Shown here: positions 25,130 to 33,284 of the stretch, piece by piece | How positions within the stretch are numbered: position 1 is the stretch's first letter | Layout: every line of letters starts with the position of its first letter | Source: CAINVV01 sp964506325 | Lineage (GTDB): Bacteria; Bacteroidota; Bacteroidia; Bacteroidales; Prolixibacteraceae | NCBI GenBank assembly: GCA_964506325.1 | Contig: CAZDLO010000031.1 | Span: 1-35,429 of the forward strand | DNA: 35,429 bases | Direction: 5' to 3' | The notes under the pieces: model-generated | The model's database searches: none | Told to the model about the DNA's origin: nothing | What the model saw: only the letters and a program-made list of their open reading frames with translations | Translations under genes and position numbers: made by a program

Positions 25130-25996
25130 ATGAACAGAAGAAATATGATAGGGAAAGCAGCTGCTTCGGCTGCACTCACGGCAACAGCTTTCTCCTTCGG
25201 GGAAAGCCGGGCAGCTGAAATGCCTGAAGCCGGATTGAAGGGTAATATTCACCATTCAGTCAGCCAATGGTGCTACAACGATATTCCGCTCGATGATTTT
25301 GCAAAGGCATGCAAAGAGATTGGCATAGAGTCTATTGAGTTGCTAAATGAAAAGGATTGGGCAATAGTTAAAGGCCATGGTCTGAAATGTGCCGTCGGAT
25401 ACGCTACCGACTGGGGAATTCCCAAAGGTTTTAACAGGATGGAGAATCATGATAAGCTGGTAGCCGACTTTGAGGCCATGATACCCAAAGCTGCCGCGGC
25501 CGGTGTTCCAAACCTGATTTGTTTTTCCGGAAACCGGGAAGGGATGAACGACCAGGTCGGAATGATTAATTGTGCCAAAGGATTGCGCAGGATTACACCC
25601 CTGGCAGAAAAATATGGGGTTACCATCATCATGGAGCTGCTCAACAGTTATGGTCACAGGGATTATATGTGCGACAAGACTTCATGGGGGTCTGCGCTTT
25701 GTGAAATGGTTGGTTCCGAGCGTTTTAAATTGCTGTACGACATCTACCACATGCAGATCATGGAGGGGAACGTCATTGATACAATCCGAAAATTCAACAA
25801 ATATATTGGGCATATTCATACCGGTGGTGTACCCGGAAGGCATGAGCTGGATGAAACCCAGGAGCTGAACTACACAACTATCATGAAAGCTATTGTTGAT
25901 ACCGGCTACAAAGGTTTTGTCGGACAGGAATTTGTGCCTGCCAACCCGGATAAGCTGGCATCTTTGAAAAAATGCATCCTGATCTGTGATGTATAA
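25130..25996 (+). CDS. Tat-signal hydroxypyruvate isomerase-like TIM-barrel protein
   Basis: This 288-residue protein resembles hydroxypyruvate isomerase and related xylose isomerase-like enzymes. It starts with NRRNMIG and a hydrophobic Ala-rich stretch, a likely Tat signal. Metal-site residues visible are Glu169 (IIMELLNS), Asp204 (LLYDIYHMQIM), His228/His230 (IGHIHTGGVPGRHE) and Glu267 (GQEF). The GHIHTGGVPGRHELDETQELNY segment (split here as GHIHTGG, PGRHEL and TQELNY) is a hallmark of the Hyi branch. Genuine hydroxypyruvate isomerases are cytoplasmic, so an exported copy beside glycan enzymes probably acts on a keto sugar instead. It is followed after 54 bp by the TlpA-like gene. Confidence 0.83.
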   Translation: MNRRNMIGKAAASAALTATAFSFGESRAAEMPEAGLKGNIHHSVSQWCYNDIPLDDFAKACKEIGIESIELLNEKDWAIVKGHGLKCAVGYATDWGIPKGFNRMENHDKLVADFEAMIPKAAAAGVPNLICFSGNREGMNDQVGMINCAKGLRRITPLAEKYGVTIIMELLNSYGHRDYMCDKTSWGSALCEMVGSERFKLLYDIYHMQIMEGNVIDTIRKFNKYIGHIHTGGVPGRHELDETQELNYTTIMKAIVDTGYKGFVGQEFVPANPDKLASLKKCILICDV

Positions 25997-26050
25997 GGCC
26001 TGATAGATAAGAAATAAGATCAGAATATAAATTACTAATGAAAATTTCGA

Positions 26051-27145
26051 ATGAAAAATCTCTTTTATTTTGTTTTAATTGCAGCGATGGCAGTAGCCTG
26101 CAGCCAGTCGCCCAAATTCACCATCAACGGAAACATTGAAGGATTGCCTGACGGAACAGTTTACCTGAAGCAGTATGTCGGAGGGGATGCCAATACCGTT
26201 GACTCAGCCAAAAGCGTCGGTGGGAAGTTTATTTTGAAGGGGGTGGTTGAAGTTCCTGACCAATATATCCTTTCTTTGGGAGAGCGCAAGAATGCCGCCC
26301 TGTTTGTTGAAAACAAGGAAATTCAGGTAAGTGGCAAAGCTGATGACCTGAGGCATCTCACAGTAACAGGTTCGCCTTCACAGGATGAGATGAAAGCGCT
26401 TGAAAGCCAGGGCACTGAGTTGAGCAATAAAATGAAGGACCTTTATCAGAAATACGGGGAAGCTAAAAAGCAGTCTAATACTGCAGAGCTGGCGCTTATT
26501 GAAAAGCAGATCAACACGCTGGACAGCACCCAGACAGAAATGAACAAGAATTTCATTACAGGAAATCCGAATTCATTTGTCGCACCAGTTATCCTGCAAC
26601 GCATCCAGTATGGTATGGAGGGGGAAGAAATTCAAGGCTACCTTCAGAAATTCTCTGCTGAGGTAATGAAAAGCAAGAGTGCTGTATCCCTGGCCGACCG
26701 GGTTAAGATTCTTCAGACTGTTGCCATCGGACAAATTGCTCCTGATTTTTCTCAGAATGATTCAACCGGAAATGCATTAAAGCTTTCAGAGATTTACTCA
26801 AAGCACGAATATACACTGATCGATTTCTGGGCATCCTGGTGTGGTCCATGCAGGGGCGAAAACCCGAATGTGGTTGCCGTCTGGAAAGACTACAATGCCA
26901 AAGGATTCCATGTTATGGGCGTCTCCTGTGACAGCGACAGAGCTAAATGGCTGAAGGCGGTTTCTGATGATCAGCTCACCTGGACTCAGGTCTCTGATCT
27001 TAAGGGCTGGGGCAATGCTGCAGCAAAATTGTACGGGATAAACTCCATACCTGCCAACCTGCTTCTGGACAAGACCGGCAAGATAATTGCCAAAAATTTA
27101 AGGGAGGAAAAGCTGAGGGAGAAGATGGCTGAACTTCTGAAATGA
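26051..27145 (+). CDS. TlpA-like thiol-disulfide oxidoreductase lipoprotein (DUF4369)
   Basis: This 364-residue lipoprotein has a signal ending AVAC (Cys17). An N-terminal DUF4369 domain (about 22-110) is followed by a Lys/Glu-rich, probably coiled-coil linker (about 112-165). The C-terminal AhpC/TSA-thioredoxin domain (about 225-364) has the redox pair Cys264/Cys267 in WASWCGPC. Such proteins reduce or exchange disulfides in the periplasm of Bacteroidota. It follows the Hyi-like gene on the same strand and ends at a strong terminator. Its partner may be one of the exported enzymes nearby, but nothing proves this. Confidence 0.92.
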   Translation: MKNLFYFVLIAAMAVACSQSPKFTINGNIEGLPDGTVYLKQYVGGDANTVDSAKSVGGKFILKGVVEVPDQYILSLGERKNAALFVENKEIQVSGKADDLRHLTVTGSPSQDEMKALESQGTELSNKMKDLYQKYGEAKKQSNTAELALIEKQINTLDSTQTEMNKNFITGNPNSFVAPVILQRIQYGMEGEEIQGYLQKFSAEVMKSKSAVSLADRVKILQTVAIGQIAPDFSQNDSTGNALKLSEIYSKHEYTLIDFWASWCGPCRGENPNVVAVWKDYNAKGFHVMGVSCDSDRAKWLKAVSDDQLTWTQVSDLKGWGNAAAKLYGINSIPANLLLDKTGKIIAKNLREEKLREKMAELLK

Positions 27146-27159
27146 ATTATGAATTGTGT

Positions 27160-27225
27160 AATATAAGTTATGAGTTATGACTGTTGCATTAATAACTCAT
27201 AACTTATATTTCATATTTTTTTTTT
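27160..27225 (+). terminator. 19-bp perfect hairpin with T10 tract
   Basis: Arms 27160-27178 and 27192-27210 are perfectly complementary over 19 bp around a 13-nt loop. TCATA and ten consecutive T residues (27216-27225) follow. This is a textbook Rho-independent terminator for the TlpA-like gene. The stem is built of TTATGAG-type heptads, the same unit as the array at 27637. Confidence 0.85.
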
Positions 27226-27234
27226 ATATTGCCC

Positions 27235-27642
27235 ATGAATGAGTTTACGCTTACAACTCCTGCATTGTTATTTTCGGCGATCTCCCTGATCCTGCTGGCC
27301 TATACCAACAGGTTTTTAGGTTATGCAGCCTTAATTAGGGATCTTCATGCAAAATTTCTTGTAAACAAGGATGAAATTTTGCTGGGGCAGATTGCCAATT
27401 TACGCCGGAGGCTGTACCTGACGAAAAACATGCAGATTTTTGGCGTCACCAGTCTCTTCCTATGTGTATGCACCATGTTCCTGATATATACCGGTTACCC
27501 GGATGAAGCATTCTGGGTTTTCGGGGTTGCACTTTTGCTTCTCATTGTATCGCTTGGATTGTCAATCCTTGAAATTCAGATCTCGGTGAAGGCTCTGGAT
27601 CTGCACCTGAGCACCATGGAAGGGAAGGAAAAAAAGTTATGA
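27235..27642 (+). CDS. DUF2721 membrane protein
   Basis: This 135-residue protein has an N-terminal hydrophobic helix (about 6-26) and two closely spaced C-terminal membrane helices (about 65-90 and 93-112). The charged segment between them (KFLVNKDEILLGQIANLRRR) is typical of DUF2721 proteins. Their function is not known to me. The ATG at 27235 is chosen over a TTG two codons upstream. The gene starts only 9 bp after a T10 tract, so its promoter must overlap the upstream terminator. Its stop codon falls inside the first unit of a heptad array. Confidence 0.82.
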   Translation: MNEFTLTTPALLFSAISLILLAYTNRFLGYAALIRDLHAKFLVNKDEILLGQIANLRRRLYLTKNMQIFGVTSLFLCVCTMFLIYTGYPDEAFWVFGVALLLLIVSLGLSILEIQISVKALDLHLSTMEGKEKKL

Positions 27643-27692
27643 GTTATGAATTATGAGTTATGAATTATGAGTGATGAATTATGAGTTATGAA
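27637..27692 (+). repeat. Eight-unit heptanucleotide tandem array (TTATGAR)
   Basis: Eight heptads in a row alternate TTATGAG and TTATGAA, with one variant (TGATGAA at 27672-27678). This is the same as four 14-bp units. The first unit contains the TGA stop of the DUF2721 gene. Related heptads form the hairpin stem at 27160-27210 and appear on the opposite strand at 22418-22431. The array is too short and gap-free to be a CRISPR. Confidence 0.85.
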
Positions 27693-27722
27693 TTGAAAGA
27701 TGTACTTAATTACTCATAAGAA

Positions 27723-27908
27723 TTACTCAGAGTCCATGCCGAATATTCTGCAGTAGTGATTCTCAAGGTGGGCACGCATGGCAAACCCGAATTTTTCGGC
27801 ATCCCCCTCCTTCAATACTTCCACAAGTTCCCTGTGTGAGAGGAAATGTTTGCTGGAAGGAGTCCGGTTGATCAGACCACTGGAATAGGCATAATTAAAA
27901 GCCGGCAA
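27723..27908 (-). pseudogene. Remnant of a GntR/FadR-family regulator (FCD domain end)
   Basis: About 61 residues resemble the last two helices of an FCD ligand-binding domain: SHRELVEVLKEGDAEK followed by FAMRAHLENHY and a short tail. A complete FadR-type protein has about 230 residues with an N-terminal winged helix. Here the frame closes at a TAA only five codons upstream of the nominal TTG start, and I see no winged-helix part in the remaining 110 bp before the sialidase gene. It is therefore a 3' fragment. GntR/FadR-type proteins such as NanR repress sialate genes in other bacteria, so it may be the decayed regulator of the sialic acid locus beside it. Confidence 0.65.
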
Positions 27909-28022
27909 AATTATCTTTTTTTAATTGCATTAGACAGAATGATTTAGTTGATATTGGAATGGTCTAGGATTCTAATCTGGTAGAAATACTAATTTGTTAA
28001 TTTTTTCCTTAAGAATTTATAT

Positions 28023-29615
28023 ATGAGAATAGTTTTGATGGTGATATTGTTAGTGGTGGTATCAGTATTGATTTCAAAAAGCAATACGCTTGATGCAAGA
28101 AAATCTAAAGTAACAGGAATAGAGTTGGTGGCAGCAAGAGTTCCTATGTTAATTGGTAAAGCTGAGAATGCACTGTATGAATTAAAAATCCATTACACTG
28201 TCTCCGGAATGGATAGCGTATGCCTTACAAAGGTAAAAATTCACTTTACTTTGGACAGCCAACCTGAATCCCTTGGTTCAATCTCCGTGAAAGGAAAGGA
28301 CCGGAAGAATCCACTTCTCGGAACAACAGGAATAATTGCCGGAACTGTAGAAATTTCAGGTAGTAGCCTGATGACAGAAGGAGCCAATTTTTTCTCACTC
28401 ATTTTTACCCCAAAAGCCGGTGCAATCCTGTCCGATAAGATTGAAATTGCAAAAATTGATGTCACCTTCAGCAACAAAAGTACCATGACAACAATGCCGG
28501 TCAGTGCTTTTGCCTACCGTCCCACTTTGGTCCTGCGTGGTGCCGGACAGGATCAGGTAAATACATACAGGATTCCCGGACTTGCAACCACTAATAAAGG
28601 AACATTGATCGCGGTTTATGACAACCGCTACCTGGCTAGTGACGATCTCCAGGGTGATATCGATGTCGGGATGAGCAGGAGCACAGACAAAGGTCAGAAC
28701 TGGGAGCCCATGAAAAAAATCATTGATATGGGTACTTTCAATGGCCTGCCTCAGAGCCAGAACGGAGTAGGGGATCCGACCATACTTGTCGACCAGGCAA
28801 CTAATACCATTTGGGTGGCTGGGCTGTGGGTTAGCGGCATTCCCGGCCAGACTGCATGGAACGGTTCCAAGCCAGGCCTAAAACCCGGCGAAACGGGTCA
28901 GTTCATTTTGGTAAAAAGTGAAGATGACGGTGTTACATGGTCCCAGCCAATCAATATCACAGAACAATGCAAAAAGCCGGAGTGGAATCTTTTTTTCCAG
29001 AGTCCCGGAATGGGAATTACCTTGAAAGACGGAACACTCGTCTTTCCTGCCATATTCAGGGATGAGCAAAAGGTTCCTTACTCAACCATTTTATACAGCA
29101 AGGATCACGGAAAGACCTGGAATGTAGGTACAGGCGCGAAATCAAATACCACAGAATCCCAGGTAGTTGAATTGGCAGACGGCTCCCTGATGCTCAACAT
29201 GAGGGATGACCGCAACGTTACGGAAAAAGGAGACAATAACGGCAGGGCTGTATATATAACAAAGGACCTGGGGCAGACCTGGGTAGTGCATTCATCTTCC
29301 AATTCTGCTTTACAGGAATCAAATTGTATGGCTAGCCTTATTTCCGCAAGGGTGATGGTTAATGGAACCATGAAGGATGTTCTCTTCTTTTCAAATCCGA
29401 ATGATAAAAACAACCGTGCTCATATGACCATCAAAGCAAGCCTCGACGAGGGTGTCACCTGGCCTGCTCAGTATCAGGCCGAACTCAACAGCGATGATTC
29501 ATATGGATACTCCTGCCTGACAATGATTGATGACAACACCCTGGGAATACTGTATGAGGGTACCAAAGAACTTTATTTTCAAAAAATTAAAATCACTGAT
29601 ATACTAATCAAATGA
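28023..29615 (+). CDS. nanH: Exo-alpha-sialidase (GH33)
   Basis: This enzyme releases terminal sialic acid from glycoconjugates. The 530-residue protein has a hydrophobic signal (about 1-18) and an N-terminal beta-sandwich (about 28-165, the BNR-associated domain of Bacteroides sialidases). The six-bladed propeller follows. YRIPGL at 182-187 holds the first catalytic arginine (Arg183). Five Asp-boxes can be read: STDKGQNW, SEDDGVTW, SKDHGKTW, TKDLGQTW and SLDEGVTW. TESQVVEL contains the probable catalytic glutamate, and SYGYSCLT the nucleophile tyrosine. It would act in the periplasm or on the surface. It heads the sialate locus, and its last codons lie in a perfect palindrome. Confidence 0.95.
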   Translation: MRIVLMVILLVVVSVLISKSNTLDARKSKVTGIELVAARVPMLIGKAENALYELKIHYTVSGMDSVCLTKVKIHFTLDSQPESLGSISVKGKDRKNPLLGTTGIIAGTVEISGSSLMTEGANFFSLIFTPKAGAILSDKIEIAKIDVTFSNKSTMTTMPVSAFAYRPTLVLRGAGQDQVNTYRIPGLATTNKGTLIAVYDNRYLASDDLQGDIDVGMSRSTDKGQNWEPMKKIIDMGTFNGLPQSQNGVGDPTILVDQATNTIWVAGLWVSGIPGQTAWNGSKPGLKPGETGQFILVKSEDDGVTWSQPINITEQCKKPEWNLFFQSPGMGITLKDGTLVFPAIFRDEQKVPYSTILYSKDHGKTWNVGTGAKSNTTESQVVELADGSLMLNMRDDRNVTEKGDNNGRAVYITKDLGQTWVVHSSSNSALQESNCMASLISARVMVNGTMKDVLFFSNPNDKNNRAHMTIKASLDEGVTWPAQYQAELNSDDSYGYSCLTMIDDNTLGILYEGTKELYFQKIKITDILIK

Positions 29616-29628
29616 TTAGTATATCAGT
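29595..29628. repeat. 34-bp palindrome across the sialidase stop codon
   Basis: ACTGATATACTAATCA (29595-29610) is followed by AA and its exact complement, TGATTAGTATATCAGT (29613-29628). The arms are 16 bp with only two central bases, so a normal hairpin loop would have to open two or more pairs. The TGA stop of the sialidase gene is at 29613-29615. No T tract follows. It may be an operator or recombination-type site, or an AT-rich transcript-end hairpin. Confidence 0.7.
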
Positions 29629-29708
29629 ATATAGATGCTTTAAATCACTGAACGCGGGGAGTCTTACCCGACTTATTGAGGTGGTTTGCAATAATTGACA
29701 GTAAAATA

Positions 29709-29722
29709 GAAACGATTGTTTC
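29709..29722 (+). promoter_or_regulatory. Inverted repeat GAAAC-GATT-GTTTC upstream of nanA
   Basis: The 14-bp element has perfect 5-bp arms and sits in the 210-bp gap between the sialidase and lyase genes, about 105 bp before the lyase start. It has the size of a repressor half-site pair. I do not recognise the regulator. A TTGACA lies 9 bp upstream, without a matching -10. Confidence 0.3.
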
Positions 29723-29825
29723 GTTAAAATTTTATCACGGATTACCTGTTAATAACATAATGATATAATGTTTTCTTGGAAGAATTTAGTTCCTGTTTGA
29801 CATTTTAAGAATAAAACACAACACA

Positions 29826-30743
29826 TTGAAAAAATTTGAAGGTCTTATAGCCGCTCCCTATGCTCCGATGAATGCATCTGGCGAAGTTATTTTTGAACGT
29901 ATTGGAAGTTATTACGACTTTCTGGAGAAAAACGGTATTGTCGGTGCTTTTATTAACGGATCTACAGGAGAAGGTGCCTCCTTGTCCCAGAAGGAAAAAA
30001 TGAGGGTGGTGGAAGGCTGGACTAAATGCTCCAAAGAGAAAAGGAGCGTGAAAGTAATCAGCCTGGTCGGAGGTACCTCCTACACTGAATGCATTGAAAG
30101 TGCCATTCATTCCCGGGAGCACGGAATCGACGGTATCGCTCTGCTTGCTCCCTTCTATTTCAAGCCTGCAGGGGCAGTTCAGCTGGCAGAGTTTGTTTCA
30201 AAGGTGGCAGAACAGGTGCCTGAACTGCCGGTCTATTTTTACCATATCCCTGTTCTTTCCGGCTGCTACGTTCCCATGATTGATTTTTTGAAGGAGGCGG
30301 CTCCCTTTATTCCTAACCTGGCAGGCATAAAATTCACTCACGAAGATTTTATGGATTTCCTCAGTTGTACCCATTATATGGATGGGAAGTTTGAGATGAT
30401 GTGGGGCAGGGATGAAAATATGTTGTCGGCATTGGTACTGGGCACAAGGAGTGCCGTGGGAAGTACGTTCAACTACGCCGCACCGCTCTACCTGAAGCTC
30501 ATTGATGCCTACGACAAGGGGGATTTTGTAGCTGCCAGGCAGCTTCAGCAAAGATCAATAGATATGATCAGATTGCTTGGGAAATATGGAGGAATCGCCA
30601 CAGGAAAGGCATACATGAAATACATCGGGTTCGATTGCGGTACATTCAGGTCGCCGGTGAATAATTCATGGGTTGAAAATTATGGAGATTTTTCGGAAGA
30701 TGTCAATGGGCTTCAGATGGAGCCGCTCTTCTCAAAATTATAA
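29826..30743 (+). CDS. nanA: N-acetylneuraminate lyase
   Basis: This enzyme (called NanL in Bacteroides) splits N-acetylneuraminate into ManNAc and pyruvate in the cytoplasm. The 305-residue TIM-barrel protein of the DapA/NAL family has FINGSTGEGASLS (42-54), Tyr139 in FYHIP and the Schiff-base Lys169 in GIKFTHED. The initiation codon is TTG (MKKFEGLIAAPYAPM). No in-frame ATG fits before the conserved N terminus, so TTG seems genuine. It follows the sialidase by 210 bp and precedes the mutarotase by 13 bp. Confidence 0.95.
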   Translation: MKKFEGLIAAPYAPMNASGEVIFERIGSYYDFLEKNGIVGAFINGSTGEGASLSQKEKMRVVEGWTKCSKEKRSVKVISLVGGTSYTECIESAIHSREHGIDGIALLAPFYFKPAGAVQLAEFVSKVAEQVPELPVYFYHIPVLSGCYVPMIDFLKEAAPFIPNLAGIKFTHEDFMDFLSCTHYMDGKFEMMWGRDENMLSALVLGTRSAVGSTFNYAAPLYLKLIDAYDKGDFVAARQLQQRSIDMIRLLGKYGGIATGKAYMKYIGFDCGTFRSPVNNSWVENYGDFSEDVNGLQMEPLFSKL

Positions 30744-30756
30744 GCCAATCTGCCGG

Positions 30757-31893
30757 ATGTGGCCCGCGGGATTATTTCTGCTGACAGCATCCGGCATAAT
30801 TCAGAAAACAGTAATGGACTGGAAAAGTTCTCCACCCATCCCGCCCCGAAGCGGAATGGTATTGCAATATGGCCTCGCCGGACCGTTATCCGGAGCCGAC
30901 GGGAATTATTTACTGGTTGCCGGTGGTGCCAATTTTGAAAGCGGAATGCCCTGGAGAGGAGGTTCTAAAACCTATCACGATGAAATTTACCTCTTGAAAG
31001 ATCATGCTGATGGCTCACTTTCATGGGAAGTATCCAAGACGAAATTGTCTTTTCCAATTGCCTATTCAGCCTGCGTTACCACCGGCAACGGCTTTTTGAG
31101 CATAGGGGGAGAGAATGATAATGGACCGGTTAACAACGTCACTCATTACTCATTTTCGGATGGAAACATCAGAATTGTGCCATTGCCAGACTTGCCGGAA
31201 GTAGTATCCTCCCCTGGGGCAACGCTGCTTGGCGACCAGATCTTTGTTGCAGGGGGGCTCAACAAAAATGGAGCAACCAATGCTTTTTACAGTTTGTCAC
31301 TTTCGCATCCGGAGTCAGGTTGGGAAGTACTTCCCGCTCTACCTGTCAAACTTTCCCATGCGGTAGTTGCAAGTCAGAATTCAGGCAACGGGAGAGCTAT
31401 ATTTGTCATAGGTGGGAGGAACAAGTCCGGTGAGCTGACCAGCTTTTTAAGCTCCGTTTTCAGGTATTCAGCGACTGAAGGGCGATGGACGAAAGTTTCC
31501 GACATCGTGATCGATGGCCAGGTGGCTGGTCTTTCTGCTGGCACCGGGCTCGCTGAGGGAAATGATTGTATCTTGTTGTTCGGGGGAGACAAGGGTGTGC
31601 TTTTCAACCAGACAGAACGGCTGAACCTGCAGATCGAGGCAGCAACCAACGCTGCCAGGAAAGATAGCCTGCTGCAAATTAAAGAGGCTTTTCTGGCCCA
31701 TCACCCCGGTTTTTCCAACCAGGTTCTTTCATACAATATAACCACGGGAAAATGGTCAGAGATTGGCAAGCTGCCCTTTGAACCGCCCGTAACAACAGTT
31801 GCCTTTACCTGGAAAGGGAAAATTGTTATTCCCTCCGGCGAAATCCGTCCTGGTGTCAGATCTGAAAGGGTTATCATGACTGATGCGAGGTAA
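30757..31893 (+). CDS. Cyclically permuted Kelch mutarotase (NanM-like)
   Basis: Proteins of this family speed the interconversion of sialic acid anomers so the lyase or transporter can use them. The 378-residue product begins MWPAGLFLLTASG, a probable signal peptide. The frame extends upstream into nanA, but the ATG at 30757, 13 bp after the nanA stop, gives the sensible N terminus. Kelch-type blades are visible at YLLVAGGANFE, FLSIGGENDNG, IFVAGGLNKNG, IFVIGGRNKSG and LLFGGDKG. It matches the cyclically permuted mutarotase group found in Bacteroidota sialate operons. Export would place it in the periplasm with the sialidase. Confidence 0.85.
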   Translation: MWPAGLFLLTASGIIQKTVMDWKSSPPIPPRSGMVLQYGLAGPLSGADGNYLLVAGGANFESGMPWRGGSKTYHDEIYLLKDHADGSLSWEVSKTKLSFPIAYSACVTTGNGFLSIGGENDNGPVNNVTHYSFSDGNIRIVPLPDLPEVVSSPGATLLGDQIFVAGGLNKNGATNAFYSLSLSHPESGWEVLPALPVKLSHAVVASQNSGNGRAIFVIGGRNKSGELTSFLSSVFRYSATEGRWTKVSDIVIDGQVAGLSAGTGLAEGNDCILLFGGDKGVLFNQTERLNLQIEAATNAARKDSLLQIKEAFLAHHPGFSNQVLSYNITTGKWSEIGKLPFEPPVTTVAFTWKGKIVIPSGEIRPGVRSERVIMTDAR

Positions 31894-32018
31894 AGGATCA
31901 ACCGGCCACAATTGTCAGGAAATTAGTAATTAGTCCCTGGTGAGATATTTGAATTTAAGATTGAATAAATATCTCTACCTTGACATTGTTTTTAAATAAT
32001 TGTATACAAATAATGCTT

Positions 32019-33200
32019 ATGGAAAGAGACCTCGGAAAACTAGCGGAACAATACAGGAACGAGCTTTTTGAAAATGTTATCCCATTTTGGATGACAAATT
32101 CAGTGGACAAGGAAAAAGGAGGCTTTGTAACCTGTCTTGACAGGGACGGCAAAGTCTTCGATACAGATAAATTCATGTGGTTGCAGGGCCGTGAAGTGTG
32201 GATGTTTGCCACCCTTTACAACAAGGTTGAGAAGCGTTCTGAATGGTTGGAACTCGCCCTGCACGGAGCCCGGTTCATGTTGGAACATGGCAGGAACCCT
32301 GACGGCGACTGGTATTTTTCCCTCAACCGTGAAGGTAAACCCCTGGTGGAAGCCTGCAACATTTTTTCCGATTGTTTTGCCACAATGGCATTTGGACAGT
32401 TATCCATTGCAACCGGAGAGGAACTGTACGCCAGTGTTGCCAAAGCAACATTTGAAAACATCCTGAGAAGAAGTGCGGATCCAAAGGGGAAATACAGCAA
32501 GACAGTAGCTGGTACCCGGCCCCTTAAGGGATTTTCCCTGCCAATGATACTTTGCAACCTCTCCCTTGAGATTGAGCATCTTCTGCCTGAAGAGCTGGTT
32601 GAGAAGACCATTGAGAATTGTATCAGGGAAGTGATGGAGGTTTTCTACAATGAGGAGTTGGGACTTATCCTCGAAAATGTTGGTCCGGATGGGAGATTTT
32701 CTGATTCTTTTGAAGGACGTCTGCTCAATCCGGGTCATGCCATCGAGGCAATGTGGTTTGTTATGGACCTGTCTGTCAGGCTGAAACGACCTGAATTGGC
32801 ACAAAAGGCAGTGAAAATAATTTTGCGTACTTTGCAGTACGGTTGGGACAATCAGTACGGTGGAATTTTCTATTTTCTTGATTGCAAAGGTTACCCGCCG
32901 CAACAACTGGAGTGGGATCAGAAACTCTGGTGGGTCCATGTAGAAACGCTTATCAGCCTGATCAAAGGTTATGAACTTACCGGAGACAAGGCGTGTTTTG
33001 AGTGGTTCGAAAGAGTGCACGACTATACCTGGTCGCACTTCCCGGATCCCGGCAAGGGTGAATGGTTTGGATACCTGAACCGCAGGGGAGAAGTACTTCT
33101 TCCATTGAAGGGGGGTAAATGGAAAGGCTGTTTCCATGTTCCCCGTGGTCTTTTCCAGGTATGGAAATCACTGGAAAGGATTGAAAAGAGGGAAGTTTAA
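32019..33200 (+). CDS. nanE: N-acylglucosamine 2-epimerase (AGE family)
   Basis: This enzyme interconverts ManNAc and GlcNAc without phosphorylation, the Bacteroides-type NanE step after the lyase. The 393-residue protein has the alpha/alpha-barrel of the AGE family with Arg58 in WLQGREVW, His240 in LLNPGHAIEA, His307 in LWWVHVET and His373 in CFHVPRG. The His and Arg residues line the active site in characterised members. A second ATG two codons upstream (32013) is equally possible. It follows the mutarotase by 125 bp. The next step, a ROK-type GlcNAc kinase, is not in the window. Confidence 0.92.
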   Translation: MERDLGKLAEQYRNELFENVIPFWMTNSVDKEKGGFVTCLDRDGKVFDTDKFMWLQGREVWMFATLYNKVEKRSEWLELALHGARFMLEHGRNPDGDWYFSLNREGKPLVEACNIFSDCFATMAFGQLSIATGEELYASVAKATFENILRRSADPKGKYSKTVAGTRPLKGFSLPMILCNLSLEIEHLLPEELVEKTIENCIREVMEVFYNEELGLILENVGPDGRFSDSFEGRLLNPGHAIEAMWFVMDLSVRLKRPELAQKAVKIILRTLQYGWDNQYGGIFYFLDCKGYPPQQLEWDQKLWWVHVETLISLIKGYELTGDKACFEWFERVHDYTWSHFPDPGKGEWFGYLNRRGEVLLPLKGGKWKGCFHVPRGLFQVWKSLERIEKREV

Positions 33201-33284
33201 AGGATTCTGAAAAGCTTGTATATTTGAGCTTCAGAACGATTTCACAGGGGAAAGCATTTCAAACTAAATTATACTACTACTACG

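Noticed and set aside
27637..27692. Short repeats that might suggest a CRISPR array
   Set aside because: The units are 7 nt and contiguous, with no spacers, and no cas gene is present. It is a simple tandem repeat.
29695..29700. TTGACA, a perfect classical -35 hexamer upstream of nanA
   Set aside because: No TATAAT lies 16-18 bp downstream, and the Bacteroidota primary sigma factor uses a different consensus.
33204..33237. Possible hairpin between the AGE epimerase and MFS genes
   Set aside because: The arms pair only with a two-base bulge and no T tract follows, so it is not a convincing terminator.
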